From Blasia pusilla (Eukaryota; Marchantiophyta; Marchantiopsida; Blasiales), in contig CM114271.1 of assembly GCA_050084515.1 (NCBI GenBank), forward strand, positions 57,598,001-57,662,000: DNA of 64,000 bases, written 5' to 3'. The translations under genes and the position numbers were made by a program. The notes beneath the pieces are model-generated. The model searched no databases. It saw only the letters and a list, made by a program, of their open reading frames with translations, and had not been told where the DNA came from. Below, in pieces: positions 1 through 18,700 of this stretch; position 1 is the first letter of the stretch; each line of letters starts with the position of its first letter.

Positions 1-540
1 GGGAGTTAAACTCTCCAATAGGGTGGACTGGTAGAGGGACCTTACGTACTACGGATTGTATTAGAATATCAGAGTTTCTCTACAACCTAGCTCTCACAAG
101 CACACTTAGTGCAATAGCAACCACTCAGGTTAGTAGTAGTAGACATCTTCATAGCAACCACTCAGGTTAGTACTACTAGACACCTTTCATCACAAGACTC
201 ACTGAACCCGAGGTCAGCAGACAACTCAGTCTGTATGCAGAAGCACACTTAGTGCTTTTTTAGCACACTGCACTACTAAGGTCAGAAGAACACTACACTC
301 AGGTAAGCAAAGCACACGCGGTGCTGCTCAATCAGCTCCTCAACCTCAGAAACTTGTGTACAGAAAGGTGTGAGAATATCTATTCGCAGGGCACCCTCGA
401 GGGGTTATATACAGCCAAAGGATGAAGTTCTAGGATTTAGGGTTGTAAGGTTAGGGCTTGCTGCTCATAATAATTCACAGAATTACGGTGGTAAATCTAC
501 GGTAACAACAAATTCCTATTTACTGTGGTCAAACACTAAA
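1..540. other. Unassigned region with a 37-bp tandem duplication
   Basis: No gene is recognisable. A unit starting ATAGCAACCACTCAGG occurs twice head to tail (114-150 and 151-187) with a few differences, and the word GCACACTTAGTGC recurs nearby. The block could be the end of an LTR or other repeat entering from the left, but no terminal dinucleotides or primer-binding site can be fixed. Confidence 0.4.
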
Positions 541-1075
541 TTACTGTAGTAATTCTATAAGTTAGTTTTCACTTTAGTAAAATCCAATTTACTATGATCT
601 TACAACAGATAGCATGATGTATAGTTAGTGTGCTGCCAAAAGAATGTGCAAATTTTTTGCCACTCGCACTTGAGTAGACCTGTTTATGTGCATGTAACGT
701 CTGGATGATAAAAATTTACTCCCATTTCCTAGCTCTCAACATTCAGTTGTATTTAGGGTCTACTTTACGGAAGGATGAGTCAACAAGGGCAACGTCACGC
801 AAGTAGTTAGTATTTGTATTCTATCTTGGATATGTTGACCATTTGAGGAAGATTATCACTTAAAAAGGTCTCATTCACCCAGAGTGCAACACTCAACTAT
901 GTCCAGAAATTACCGAGAATGTGATGTGAGAATAGGACGAGAATCATCTCTAGGAAGTTTTCCTGGCCTCTTAAATGAAGTTAGTAAAGATGGACTGAAG
1001 ATTCTGGTCTACATCGTAGCATGCCATAGTAGTAGATTCAAGCTCCTTCTGATCTACGCTTTTTTGGATTGGCAG

Positions 1076-1199
1076 GCCCGTCATTTTGGAGAAAGGTCTG
1101 GAGTCATTGATAAGAAAGGCCAAGGCTAAACATGCAACTTGCAAAGATGCAGCCTCAGCTGCCCTTAGAGACCTTGGCTTTGATGATTACAACCGTTAG
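1076..1199 (+). pseudogene. Lone terminal-exon relic, possibly of an ARM-repeat protein
   Basis: A TTTTTTGGATTGGCAG acceptor-like sequence ending at 1075 is followed by one base and an open frame of 40 codons ending at TAG (1197-1199). The peptide starts PVILEKGLESLIRKAKAK and contains TCKDAASAALRDLGFDDYN, an amphipathic alanine-rich helix pair like the last armadillo repeat of plant ARM-repeat proteins. The acceptor, clean frame and protein-like composition support coding origin. No matching upstream exon is found in the preceding 1 kb, so this is a gene fragment or a 3' exon whose gene lies to the left or is lost. The family call is by resemblance only. Confidence 0.3.
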
Positions 1200-7782
<6,583 letters not shown>

Positions 7783-8764
7783 TCTATATTATCATTGGAG
7801 ATTTCCTCTTCATTTTAAGATCATCTCTTCTCTTGACACATGCTACGCGTGCCAGAAATTGACATTCTTTGTAATGCTTGCCGGTAGAATTTAAGAATTT
7901 CCAATCGAACAAGCAAAAGTTCAAAAAAACCTCTAGCCAAAAAATACAGTTTCTTTGTAAAAATGAAAAAAACCGGCCAATATTTGGGAATTCCTATTCA
8001 GACCCCATAGAGTGTGAGAAAAAAACTCGACAAGCTTGAAAATTTTATGCGCTCCCAACATATGTCCTTTTTAGCCAATAAAATTGCTCTATTTCAATTG
8101 TACATTATTCAAAATCTATATTATTATTGGAGAGTGCCTTCTGAATTTACAAACACTTCTCTGTTTGACACATGGCAATTGGGCAGCAAGAAAATATTTC
8201 ACATGCTACGAGCAATAAGATTTTTTTAAAAAATTATCCCTTCACGGGCTATACACTAGCAAAAGCTTTTCAAACATTTTTTTATTTCCCGTGCATTGCA
8301 CGAGTACTTTACTAGTGTACATTATTTTCAATCGAGGGTTAGACGGGCACCAACTAATCTATATTATTATGGAAGAGTACCTTCTTGATTTGCAAACACC
8401 TATATGCTTGACACAAGACAATTGGGATGCAAAAATATGTTTAATATATTACGGGCAGTCATTTTTTTAAAAATATATATAATATAATTAATCTCTTCCG
8501 TTCACGAGCCACACACTAGCTCTTCAAATTCTTTTTTTTATTTCCCATGCATCACATGAGCACTTTATCTGTATTATTATGGGAGAGTGTTTTCTTAATT
8601 TACAAACTCCTCTATGCTTGACACGTGACAATTAAACATCAACAAAATGTTTCACACATTATAAATTACAAAAACAATATTTGAATTTATATGCAAAATC
8701 ATCAATCTCTTTCCTTGACGGGCTATATGCTAATTCTTCAATAATTTTTTTATTTCCCGAACAT
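7783..8764 (+). mobile_element. Cluster of Helitron-like non-autonomous elements (three main units plus a 5' fragment)
   Basis: Successive units begin with TCTATATTATTAT or a variant at 8115, 8358 and 8568, with a further 5'-end copy at 7783. Each carries GAGAGTG/CTTCT, TTGACACATG/GACAATT and a 3' palindromic CCCGTGC-ATT-GCACGAG-type sequence. In the first unit the hairpin at about 8288-8304 is followed by CTAG at 8312-8315 and then T. A 5' TC, a 3' hairpin and a terminal CTAG between A and T are Helitron hallmarks. Units are 200-210 bp with no protein coding, so they would depend on a Rep/helicase elsewhere. In unit 2 the CTAG is lost and unit 3 follows directly. The family assignment is from end motifs only. 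Confidence 0.5.
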
Positions 8765-8982
8765 CCCCCATCACAAAAAATCAAATACTATCACAATTTG
8801 ATTGCGGATAAAAGTTTAGGGTAAGAAAAATAAAGAGCGATGGAATCGGCCTCTAACCTAAATTACTAGTTCTTGTAACAAGGAATGCGAGTATAGACTG
8901 GACGGTGCATGCGCTACAGAAGTTCTAGACGACGATTTCCTGTTGTGAGGGGGCGGCTTGCTCACGACACATCGGACGAAGC

Positions 8983-8995
8983 TAGGGTTAGGGTT
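8983..8995 (+). promoter_or_regulatory. Telo-box (TAGGGTT) pair upstream of eL38
   Basis: TAGGGTTAGGGTT lies about 140 bp before the eL38 start codon. Telo-boxes of this sequence are typical of promoters and 5' leaders of plant ribosomal-protein genes. A CTCCCTC/CTCTTTC pyrimidine-rich stretch follows at 9020-9060, consistent with the leader of a highly translated mRNA. Confidence 0.55.
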
Positions 8996-9132
8996 GGCTT
9001 AAGGTCGCAGCTCCCTGCAATTTGTCTCCCTCTTTCGCGTTGCGACTCCTCTTTCTTCCATATCTCGCGGACGGGCGAGTGCCGGATCTCTTCCTCCCCA
9101 AGCAGGCCAGTGTTATCGTCGGGCCCGTAGCC

Positions 9133-9964
<832 letters not shown>

Positions 9965-11879
9965 GTGAAAGAATTCATATCACGTAGCTTATAGGAATCA
10001 ATTTCGTGGCTGGAGTTGGGACTTATGGTCGTCCCGAATAGCTAAAACAAAATGTTCGCATGGCATTGCGATTATTGGTCGAGTAGCTTAGCTCATGGAG
10101 GTCTGCATACCGAGAAGTTATATCCGCGCTCGGAGCAGATTTCCAAATTGTAGCGCGGGACTACGACCATTAATTTTAAATGTCACCTTTCCGGCATGAT
10201 TTTCCACTTTTTTGGGTATCACTTTTCAAATCTTCTGCTGATTTACTTGCCGCGTTCTTCTTGTACCTCTGATCGTTTTGACATTTCTTTGAAATCGGAG
10301 CGTCGAGCGCTCCTGTCGCATTGATGACTTGAGGAGTACACCCAGGTTATCCATAAAGCAATGTTGAGAATCTAATTTTAAGGAAGTGTTACCACTCCTT
10401 CATAATGTTGTCCCAACAATACTGGGGATCACCATACCGTTCGCCTCTTCCCTTCCCCCCCCTCTTTTCCTATCAAGCAAGCATGTGTTCGTCGCGCATC
10501 CCGATCGGGATTCAGAAGTCTTCCCTCACGTTCAAGACCGATCTCGCAGACTTTCTGCCGTCCTCCGATGGGGGTTTTTTTGGCTCGTGTAGTGGCGAAG
10601 TAGAAGGTTCGAGAACTTTGTATATTGTCAATGTTTTAAGGAAGCCATGCAACAACCTGTCTCCCCACTTGAAGGCGAATCTTGGTATCTGCCTCGGTAG
10701 GTCGGCGAAAACGCTTTCTTCCTTAGTGAAGGAAGTAAGCGTTTTCGCCGACGACGAGGTGTAAGTTGCAACCCCATCGAAAATTATTTACGCCGTGTCT
10801 GGCCCTGCTGACTCTGCATCTAATTTGAAATCTTGTCCGAAGTAGGATAGCAACTTCATTGCTGTAAAACGCTACAATACTCGCATGATCCGGGCTCCTG
10901 CCCAGGTTAGGAAAGTGGTAGCTTTGATACTGAGTTACCATGTCAGGGAACTCAAGTGAGCCTGACATGACGAACGTAGCACGTGGGGCAATGCATAGTA
11001 TCAAAGAGTATATACTTTCTCTGATGCTCTTGTGGGAAACGATTAGTTCATAGTCTTATGCTTTTCTGGAAGGTGATTTGTTGGAAGATATCCTGTCCTT
11101 ATTACAGTTTCAGATTCCTGATGTTCGGATTTTGGCACTTGATCAATTGAAAGACAAGTCATTCTGAAATGTTCATCTCTCGAAGAGAAGGGAAATACTA
11201 TCATTTTGGTGTGAAGTCTGATGTACTCTAAGAGATCCAGAAGGATTTTCAAGTAAGAGCAAAAATTTCCCACTCCCTCTGAAGATAATTGCAAAAAGCG
11301 AGCGAGTAATTCCGGAGTCTAGTTACGTTTTCTTTGAACTCTCATTCTAATGTTGAATGTATTAGTAGTATGAATGCGGATTAATTTCTATTATATTTTT
11401 TCATATACCGATATTGAAAATCGTTAATTAATAAGTACATATTTTTTGCTTAAACTGATTTGATTGTAGTTTTAAATCCGACATCATCACTGATTGCATC
11501 CGATACAATAATATTGCATATTTCTATTCAAAATTTTCACATGCTGCAATTAAAATCGATTATCAATGAGTACATAATTTTTATTTAAACTAATCTGATT
11601 GTATTTTTAAATCCGACATCATAACCCATTGCATCTGATCTACTGGTCGCCCTTTTGATTTTACAACAATTATGTTCACCACATTTGACAATTTCAACCC
11701 GCTAACTCTTAATACATAACCTTAATTTGGGTGTATGGGATAAAAAATCCAATGAAAATTCAAACTTCACTTATATATTTGACTCATAGTGATGTATATG
11801 AGAAAAAATTGTTGATAGATCGATAAGTGGATGCGTAGGATCGTTTTATCAATGGGTATATGAAAGATTGACATCATTC
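9965..11879. other. Intergenic region downstream of eL38, with a strong hairpin
   Basis: Contains the eL38 3' UTR, then unassigned DNA. The stretch to about 11000 is less AT-rich than its surroundings and has open frames up to 119 codons (10405-10764), but none resembles a known protein. A 52-nt fold-back lies at 10701-10752. From 11300 on the DNA is AT-rich. Confidence 0.4.
10701..10752. repeat. Fold-back hairpin, 24-bp arms with one mismatch, 4-nt loop
   Basis: The arms start GTCGGCGAAAACGCTT and end AAGCGTTTTCGCCGAC, continuing inward as TCTTCCTT/AAGGAAGT around the loop AGTG. The only mismatch is T-T. The stem is GC-rich outside and would be very stable as DNA or RNA. It lies about 740 bp after the eL38 stop. 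There is no T-run after it and no known gene at it. Confidence 0.85.
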
Positions 11880-13060
11880 CTATGCTATATCCACTCTTGA
11901 GGATGTCTTTGATGCGGTAAGGGACACAAAAGTCTTTTGTATTTTAAATTTCCATCGTGAATATCTTTAACTATCCATCCACATGGAGGCCATGGATAAG
12001 ACAACATTTTAATCTATTGATCCTTTGAGGAAGGATTATTAGTACCATTGGCAGTTCTTTCAATTTGGGTTGAAGAATATTCCTACAAAATTTCAACATA
12101 TAATGGTTAGGAATTTGGTAGGTTTGTATTTAGCAAGGTATTACATAGATAACATCATGGTCTTCACGTCCATGGTTGAGGAGTATGAGTAACATGTAGA
12201 GGAGGCATTTCGATAATTGTACCTACACGGGCTAAAGTATATGGGGAAGTGTAAATTCGTTCATGACCAAATTAAATATCTTGGAGATATTGTTCATCCT
12301 AGAGGTATTAAAGTTCAAGAAACAAAGATAAAGATCTTAGCGCGTATTCCCACTCTTTATATGTGAATAAAGTTTGAGATTTCATTGGGTTGGAAAATTT
12401 TCCTATGCTAAATAGTAGTTGAATCTATTATTTACAAGATATAGAGGGCTTTAGGGCAATTGCAAAGGTGTTGACTTCGATGAAGAAGCTTGAAAAAAGA
12501 ATCGTTTTGACAAAATGATCACACAAGATTATTCCAAGAGCTCAAGGAGAAGCTAATGGCCTCACCTATTTTGAGAAAACCTATGCGTGATCATCCATTC
12601 TTGTTTCATATAGATTGGAGTTTGTTGTATTTAGGATTGAGTCTAACTCAAAGAGATTATAGCAATAAGGAGTTTGTAGAGGCACATGCAAGCTCCTTGA
12701 ACATCACTATGGAGGTGAAGTAAATCTCCCAAGAGGGAGAGTGTTTAGCTGTAGTGAAGGATGTGGCCCATTTCAAATGTTACTTGTTCATGCTCATCAT
12801 TGACCAACAACCACTTAAATGATTAATAGGGTCTACGAAGCTTATACGGAAGATTTCCATATGGGCACTCTTATTATAGGAGTAGGACTTTCTGGTTGTC
12901 TATTGCCTAACACACACAAACAAGGATGTCGATGGATTCAACCAAAACCCATGTGCGAGCCAAAGAAATAAGATTGGAGCTCGATGGCATGGTAAGAGTG
13001 ACAATAAGAGGGTTCTGAGTTGACATGGATCTAACTTCTTATGTTAGGTCATTAGGTGAA
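11880..13060 (+). mobile_element. Decayed Ty3/gypsy pol fragment (RT and RNase H)
   Basis: Translations with in-frame stops and shifts show the RT palm around 12050-12360: FQFGLKNIPTKFQ, then LARYYIDNIMVF (the catalytic YxDD is YIDN, second Asp lost), then HGLKYMGKCKFVHDQIKYLG. RNase H follows at about 12550-12960: RDHPFLFHIDWS, EGECLAVV, LIIDQQPLK, and finally DGFNQNPCASQRN, the usual end of the gypsy RH domain. Protease, integrase and LTRs are not identifiable. The order is correct for gypsy pol and the copy is clearly inactive. Confidence 0.8.
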
Positions 13061-15090
13061 ATCTACTTAATTAGGGAGGTTAGATGATAAGTCCTTAGAT
13101 CTAGAGGCTACCTAGGATTCAACGTGGAGTAAAAAAATCCACGAGGATCATATGGTCTTGGAGTATCTACACAATGACATCATAGTGAGCATGGAGGAGG
13201 CTAAAATGGTAGGATCTAGGGTGATAGTCAGCCAAGAAGTTCAAGTGGTATGGGAAGCCAACCGCATGCTTTACGTTTAAGAGGATGGTTGATGGTTAAG
13301 TGCAAATTATCGTGCGCATACATATCGCTACAGAATCTACATCGCCGATCACATCTATACACCACATATTACCGATCTTGCCAACATACGGGTTGATCCA
13401 CTCATAATTAAAATATACTTATGCATAGACATTGAGACCGCACGACAAAATCAGAATTACAATGGCTTAAATGGTCAAGTGCACTCTCGAATCTACATCG
13501 GGATATTGATCCATATCTATTCTTTGCTATGAGGGAATTCGGATGCTAGCACCATAGTTCTTACTACACACAAAGTAAGAGAGGTGCTCCTAAAGTCCAA
13601 CATGAGAGCGATGGCTTGGGAAAGCCATTTCTCCCTCTCTTGTAGCCTTGGGAAGAGTGAAAAGGCTCTTCCCCCAAAAATAGCCTTCGAACGGTAACTT
13701 GCATGCACAAGTTATCCGTTGACTCGGTAAATGGGTCACCTAATTGACTAAGATCAAAATAGGGAAATCGTCAGATGTGATGTTTCTGACACAACAAATG
13801 TGTCACCAACCTCATTCGACATCTCAAGACAAAGTTACACCTAAACAACTCGCTGACCCTTTATGCCCTCGATACAACACAACTCTACTTGTCAGCCAAC
13901 TAAGATGTGACAAATTGGTGCGTCATCCTTCCACGAGTATGATTTATAAGACCTGCTTGCAAAAAGTTAGGTTTTTTTTGGATTCAACTATACTTATCGC
14001 TTGATTTATATTCAATATTAGGGGCGAGGTATAGAGATTGCCGTCCAATAGTTTGTAGCTACATGCACAATTTGAGATGAAGTGCAAACATCATTAAATT
14101 CTCCAAAACCGTACTCGCATCCTTAAAAAATTATGGGATAAGGGAAAATCACGTAGATATCAATAGTTTAGACCTTGCATTTTCCTTACCATAGATAATT
14201 CAAAACATTATATTTGGTACATGTTGGTCATACTGGGCTAAATTGGTGGCATTGTGGAATAGATCAAGCGAGGGGGCATATGTTGATGGAGTGTTGAGTC
14301 ATTTTGGATGAGGATTGCGATTGAGACAACCGTTTAAGGGAGAGACAACTTGACAATTGCAAGTCAAGTCTATTTAATTAGGGGTGTCAAATACTAGTTG
14401 GATAGCACTTTGGCTAATGTTTGCAAATATATATTGCAAAATTATTCAAATACAAAACGGGATCATCCTCGAGTCCCTTTCTCCTCCTTGAAGAAGGCGT
14501 ATGTGTGCATAGTACATTCTACCGAAGGAATCTATGTTATTTAAAGAGAGTGCATATACCACTAAACAACAAAATTGTGGACATATCAAAACCTTATTTT
14601 CTCTCGTTACGTTTCAAGCGCATATTAGTGATGGGAGGGTGAGCAAATAAGAATTTCGATTTATATATACAAACTATCATTCCAACACAAATTGACCCAT
14701 GCACCACATAGACATACCCCCAATGGTTGATATTTGGATGAAATTATTATCCGGCTAGCTAGCATCAAACTTGTGTGATTTTTACTCATGTAGGCCATCA
14801 CCTCTTCGAAACTAGTTTTACTATCCACACCCTCTTTCCAACAAGGTAGGCCTACCGCCATAACCCCAAGGAATACTAGGGAGGTCCCGGTTAAAAAAAA
14901 ATGCCCTTATGACGTACGGAATTTGTTCACGGGCTAACTACGCCCGGGATTCAGAAATCGCGGTTGAAATCCAAATTCCCGTTTTTTAAAGAAACACTAA
15001 TATATTCCCGTATTTTTTTCCTCTTAATTTTATTACCCTTAAATGACACACATAAAAAATAGTTTCTCTAACCCCATCCTCCTCTTTTAA
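13061..15090. other. Intergenic DNA with a gypsy LTR remnant near 13300
   Basis: At 13306-13350 the sequence TCGTGCGCATACATATCGCTA matches, in inverted orientation, the 3' terminus of the gypsy LTR family seen at 23379 and 42457. The rest has no recognised gene. An AT-rich tract leads into the DXO1 promoter. Confidence 0.4.
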
Positions 15091-15097
15091 TTAATTA

Positions 15098-15220
15098 TAT
15101 ATATAAGGAAATCTTCTAATGACTCCGTCTCCACCTGCACTCCTAAGTCGTAATAAGGAAAACCCGGACACCATAGTTAGGGTTTGTTAAACTACTCTCT
15201 CTCCCCCTCTCTCGCTCTCC
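15098..15220 (+). promoter_or_regulatory. Probable DXO1 promoter: TATA-like box, telo-box and CT-rich leader
   Basis: TATATATAA at 15098-15106 is followed by a telo-box-like TTAGGGTTT at 15177-15185 and a run of CTCTCTCTCCCCCTCTCTCG at about 15195-15217. This combination is common in plant housekeeping promoters. The CDS starts only at 15762. A GCG/GTAAGTC sequence at 15249-15257 could be the donor of a 5' UTR intron, but no acceptor is chosen with confidence. Confidence 0.4.
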
Positions 15221-15761
15221 GCATTTGTTGGTCGTTTACCCTGTTGCTGCGGTAAGTCACGGGCGGGAGGAAGAGTGCACACGGATCGTGTCCTATGTAT
15301 GGTCTGTCCGCTCGCTTGCCTGGCCCAGGGTCTGTATTAGGACAGGGGGTGTGCTATGCTTTAGAGTTGTGTAATTTCGGGTGTGGTCACGAGGTCGTTG
15401 TTTGCTGCTGGGTGTTAATATTAAGGTTTTCGGTGCGGGAATAAGAATCTGCTGAAATTTTTTTTTGGCTGGAGTGTGAGGAGGCGTGGTTAAGGATCGC
15501 TTGATCTCTGCGAAATTTGGAAGGTGTTGGGTTTTGAGGATTTTTGAGTGGCTTCTGTTTACGTGCATTTCGCGATGGTGCGACCAAAAATGCGAGGGTT
15601 GCCACTGTAATTTAAGGTGCAACCGTTTAGTATCACTGGGATGTGTTCACCGGTGAGGGGTATCGCAGCGTCGCAGTATTATTGCGATCTCGGGGTGTCT
15701 GGAGTTGCGCTGTTGGAGCTGGACCTGAGTACATGGTTTCCGGTTTCCGGATTGGGCGGCG

Positions 15762-18700
15762 ATGAGGGCTTCAAAGGAGGAGGATGAGGAGGACGTAGAA
15801 GTTGAAGAAGAGGACGAGGAGGAGGAAGAAGAGGAAGAGGAAGTTGAGGAGGATGTAGATATAGACGAAGAAATCATTGACGTGGAAGAAGATTACAATC
15901 GGCCGGAAGAGGAAGAGGAGGAAAAAGATCTCTTTGATTCAGATGACGAGGATTACGCAAAGACCAAGGCTGTCAGTGCTTTGAAGCCACCTCGTAAGTC
16001 CTGCACCACCTTTTCATTGGCTGTGTTTTCGTGGGTTGATTTGGACTTTCAAGCTTCTCATGTGCAATGATATATATATATATATATTTTTTTTTCAATC
16101 TGCAGGACTTCCACCGCCTATTAATTTTCCCAAAAGACAGGACTACCACGAAGCTTCTGGTGGTGTTGGAGGTGGAGGAGGTGGAGGTGGAGGTGGTGGT
16201 GGTGGGAGGCATGCGGGTGGTAGATATGGTGGTGGCAGGGGCGGAAGGCATGGTGGTAGGGATCGAGATCGATATGGTTCCGGAGGAGGAGGTCATCATA
16301 TGAGGCACAATTCTGGTGGACCACCCGGTGGAGGTCGACGTTTTGTCAACGAGAATCTCGTAGCTGAGATGAAGCTTGGCCCGATTGGCCATAATGATCC
16401 AAGTTTGAGGCTCAAATGTCCACCCTTTCAGGAGGTACGTTCACCTGGTTAGGCACCTCGGGAGTTGGCAACTGTGTGGTTAAGATTTCTGAGGAAGGCT
16501 GGGATTGCTTTATGGCATGGGAAATTGAGAACTTTGTTGCGTTCTTCTCTCAATTTCTGTGACGTCGGTTCTCTTCCAAATTCTCACTGATAGTTTCCAT
16601 GGGGTGGAGTAACAGCCTCTTCAGCTTGCTTGCTACAGCCGGACTCGTGATGGCCGTGTACATATGGACGACAGGTGCCTTGTAAGTTCAAAAATTCTCC
16701 TCTCCTGCATTTTCATTTCCATGAACTTTGTGTATCGCATATCCCATGTTCTTTGAATTAACGAGTGCTCTTTCTCATTGGGTACAAAAACCACATGAAA
16801 TTATTATGTACAAGTAGTGTTTGACTGTATTATTCTCGCTCAGCTATTGAATTGCAAGGATTGTTGTGCTGTACTTCTTGTACTCTTTCCTCCAGTTGAC
16901 TCGTCATTCTCAGGGTTCTTAAGGAAACTTTTTGTCAATTGTGTCCAACCCCGAGAAGTTAGCACTCTAAGTTTGTGAGTGTTGGGTTTTTTCCTTGTTT
17001 AACTGTTTTGTGGAATTGTTCAGAGGCGATTCCGTTCTAGTATCATGTCGGAGTATGGAACTGATTTGAATGTGGGCTTTGAACAATACGTTCAGAAGAA
17101 GGAAGGTAACTTTGTCAGGATTCCCTGCATTTACTACTGTATATGACCTAGCATAGGATATCTGGTTGTACTTTTGGACCTGATGACTCTGCATTGGCCT
17201 CACCCTTTTCCATCTGTTTCTCTAAACTGAGGAAGTTGTGTTTCCTGGGCAGTGCTCACTTCTTTCAGATATGTGATAGTAAGACCATTGCTAGTGTTCT
17301 AGATGTATATGGGACATGGTATGATAGTCTCTCATGAGTACATCTATGGGTATTGATTGTGGTGTTGTCATTTGCATCTAAGGCTTGCCTCACGGCTCTA
17401 AAGGAAATGTGCTCAGTTTTGCCTGATAACTGATCAGGAGTGTAAAGATAGCGTCAGTGCTTATATTGATGACTTTGTTTGGTGGCATCCAAAAGTTTCC
17501 GCATTCTTATGGTTGCTCAGTCCACCAAAATTTAGAATGGGTTCATGTCTTAATCATTGGTCTTCTTCCACAAAGACTTATCAAAGACTTGCCGTCAATG
17601 TGGAATAGACACTGAGGGGTCCGGATTTGGAGATCTGCTGGCCTGCCTGAGGAACAAGGAGATTCTTCTTGACAACGTTCACTTTGTGGCAAGTAGCCGT
17701 GCCCTTTGATGAATTTTTTGTTGAGAAGTCCTCGGGCTCTCCCACATGTAGTGTCTGCGGTCTTTGTGAAGCTCCTCCAGCATGATCCTGACATCATGGT
17801 AATGTGTTGGGCGGGTCGGATGGTATCGCAGACGTTTCGGCACAATTTGAACAAGGTGAGGAGCTGCGCAGCAACCTGAGCCAGTTCTTCATCACAGTGG
17901 ACTTATTCTGTTTTGTGCATTTGCAAAGATATTCCATGGGGCTAATGAAGTATTGGAGTATCTGTTTGTCCTGTGACGCACTGGAACTTGGGTTCAACGG
18001 GCTGATTGTAGCTTGGATGAAGAATCTGTAAATCCATGACACTGCAAGTCTTTGAGAAGATCAACTCTTGATGGGGTCCTCACCTTTCATCAGTCAAAGT
18101 CACACTCACCTGACATTGCCCACAGCTGATAATGGAAGTGATACTAAGATTCAGAGTGGTTCACTGCTTGCAGATCTTGGCAACTACTTACAATAGGTCT
18201 GATCCATGGGAGATGGGAGTTCACAAGAGGCGTGGTACTATTTATCTTGATGTGCGTAAGCTGCCAGAACCACCTCAGACAGAACGTCAGCGTCTATGGT
18301 GAGTAAGCTGCATGTCGTAGATTTGTGATCTTTGTTTCATCAAGATGGGTTGATCTACAATTACATGTGCTGTGACTCTTGGTCATTACTAGACTAGACT
18401 TTAATGAGTGTCCCACATTTCTAGTGGTGTGGCTTTGACTAGAATCTACTTGTCTACGTTTAGCTTGTTCAGGCAGTATAAGCCAGTTCTGTGTTTTGGA
18501 TGCTGTCTGGTTGGGTCTTTAACATCAAATTTGTGTGTACTTGTGCAGTTGTTACTGGGGTTACTCTTTTGAGCGGCATGCGACTGAAAGTCGCAGTGGC
18601 TCTGGGTCTGGATCAGAAACATCAAGGCACAGTTCGAATGGATCAGGCAAGAAAGGAGTGGGTGAAGAGTTTGTTGTGGATGCCAATGTTGAGTTTTGTG

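Noticed and set aside
8115-8764. CRISPR-like array
   Set aside because: Repeats are about 200 bp and diverged, lie in eukaryotic DNA with spliced genes, and have no short constant repeat with unique spacers or cas genes.
10405-10764. 119-codon frame downstream of eL38 as a gene
   Set aside because: Unrecognised sequence, overlaps another frame and the hairpin, no splice or promoter signals.
15647-15877. Poly-Ser/Thr minus-strand frame over DXO1 exon 1
   Set aside because: Antisense shadow of the GAG/GAA-rich acidic coding region. The His/Thr-rich minus frames at 15973-16392 are shadows of the Gly-rich exon.
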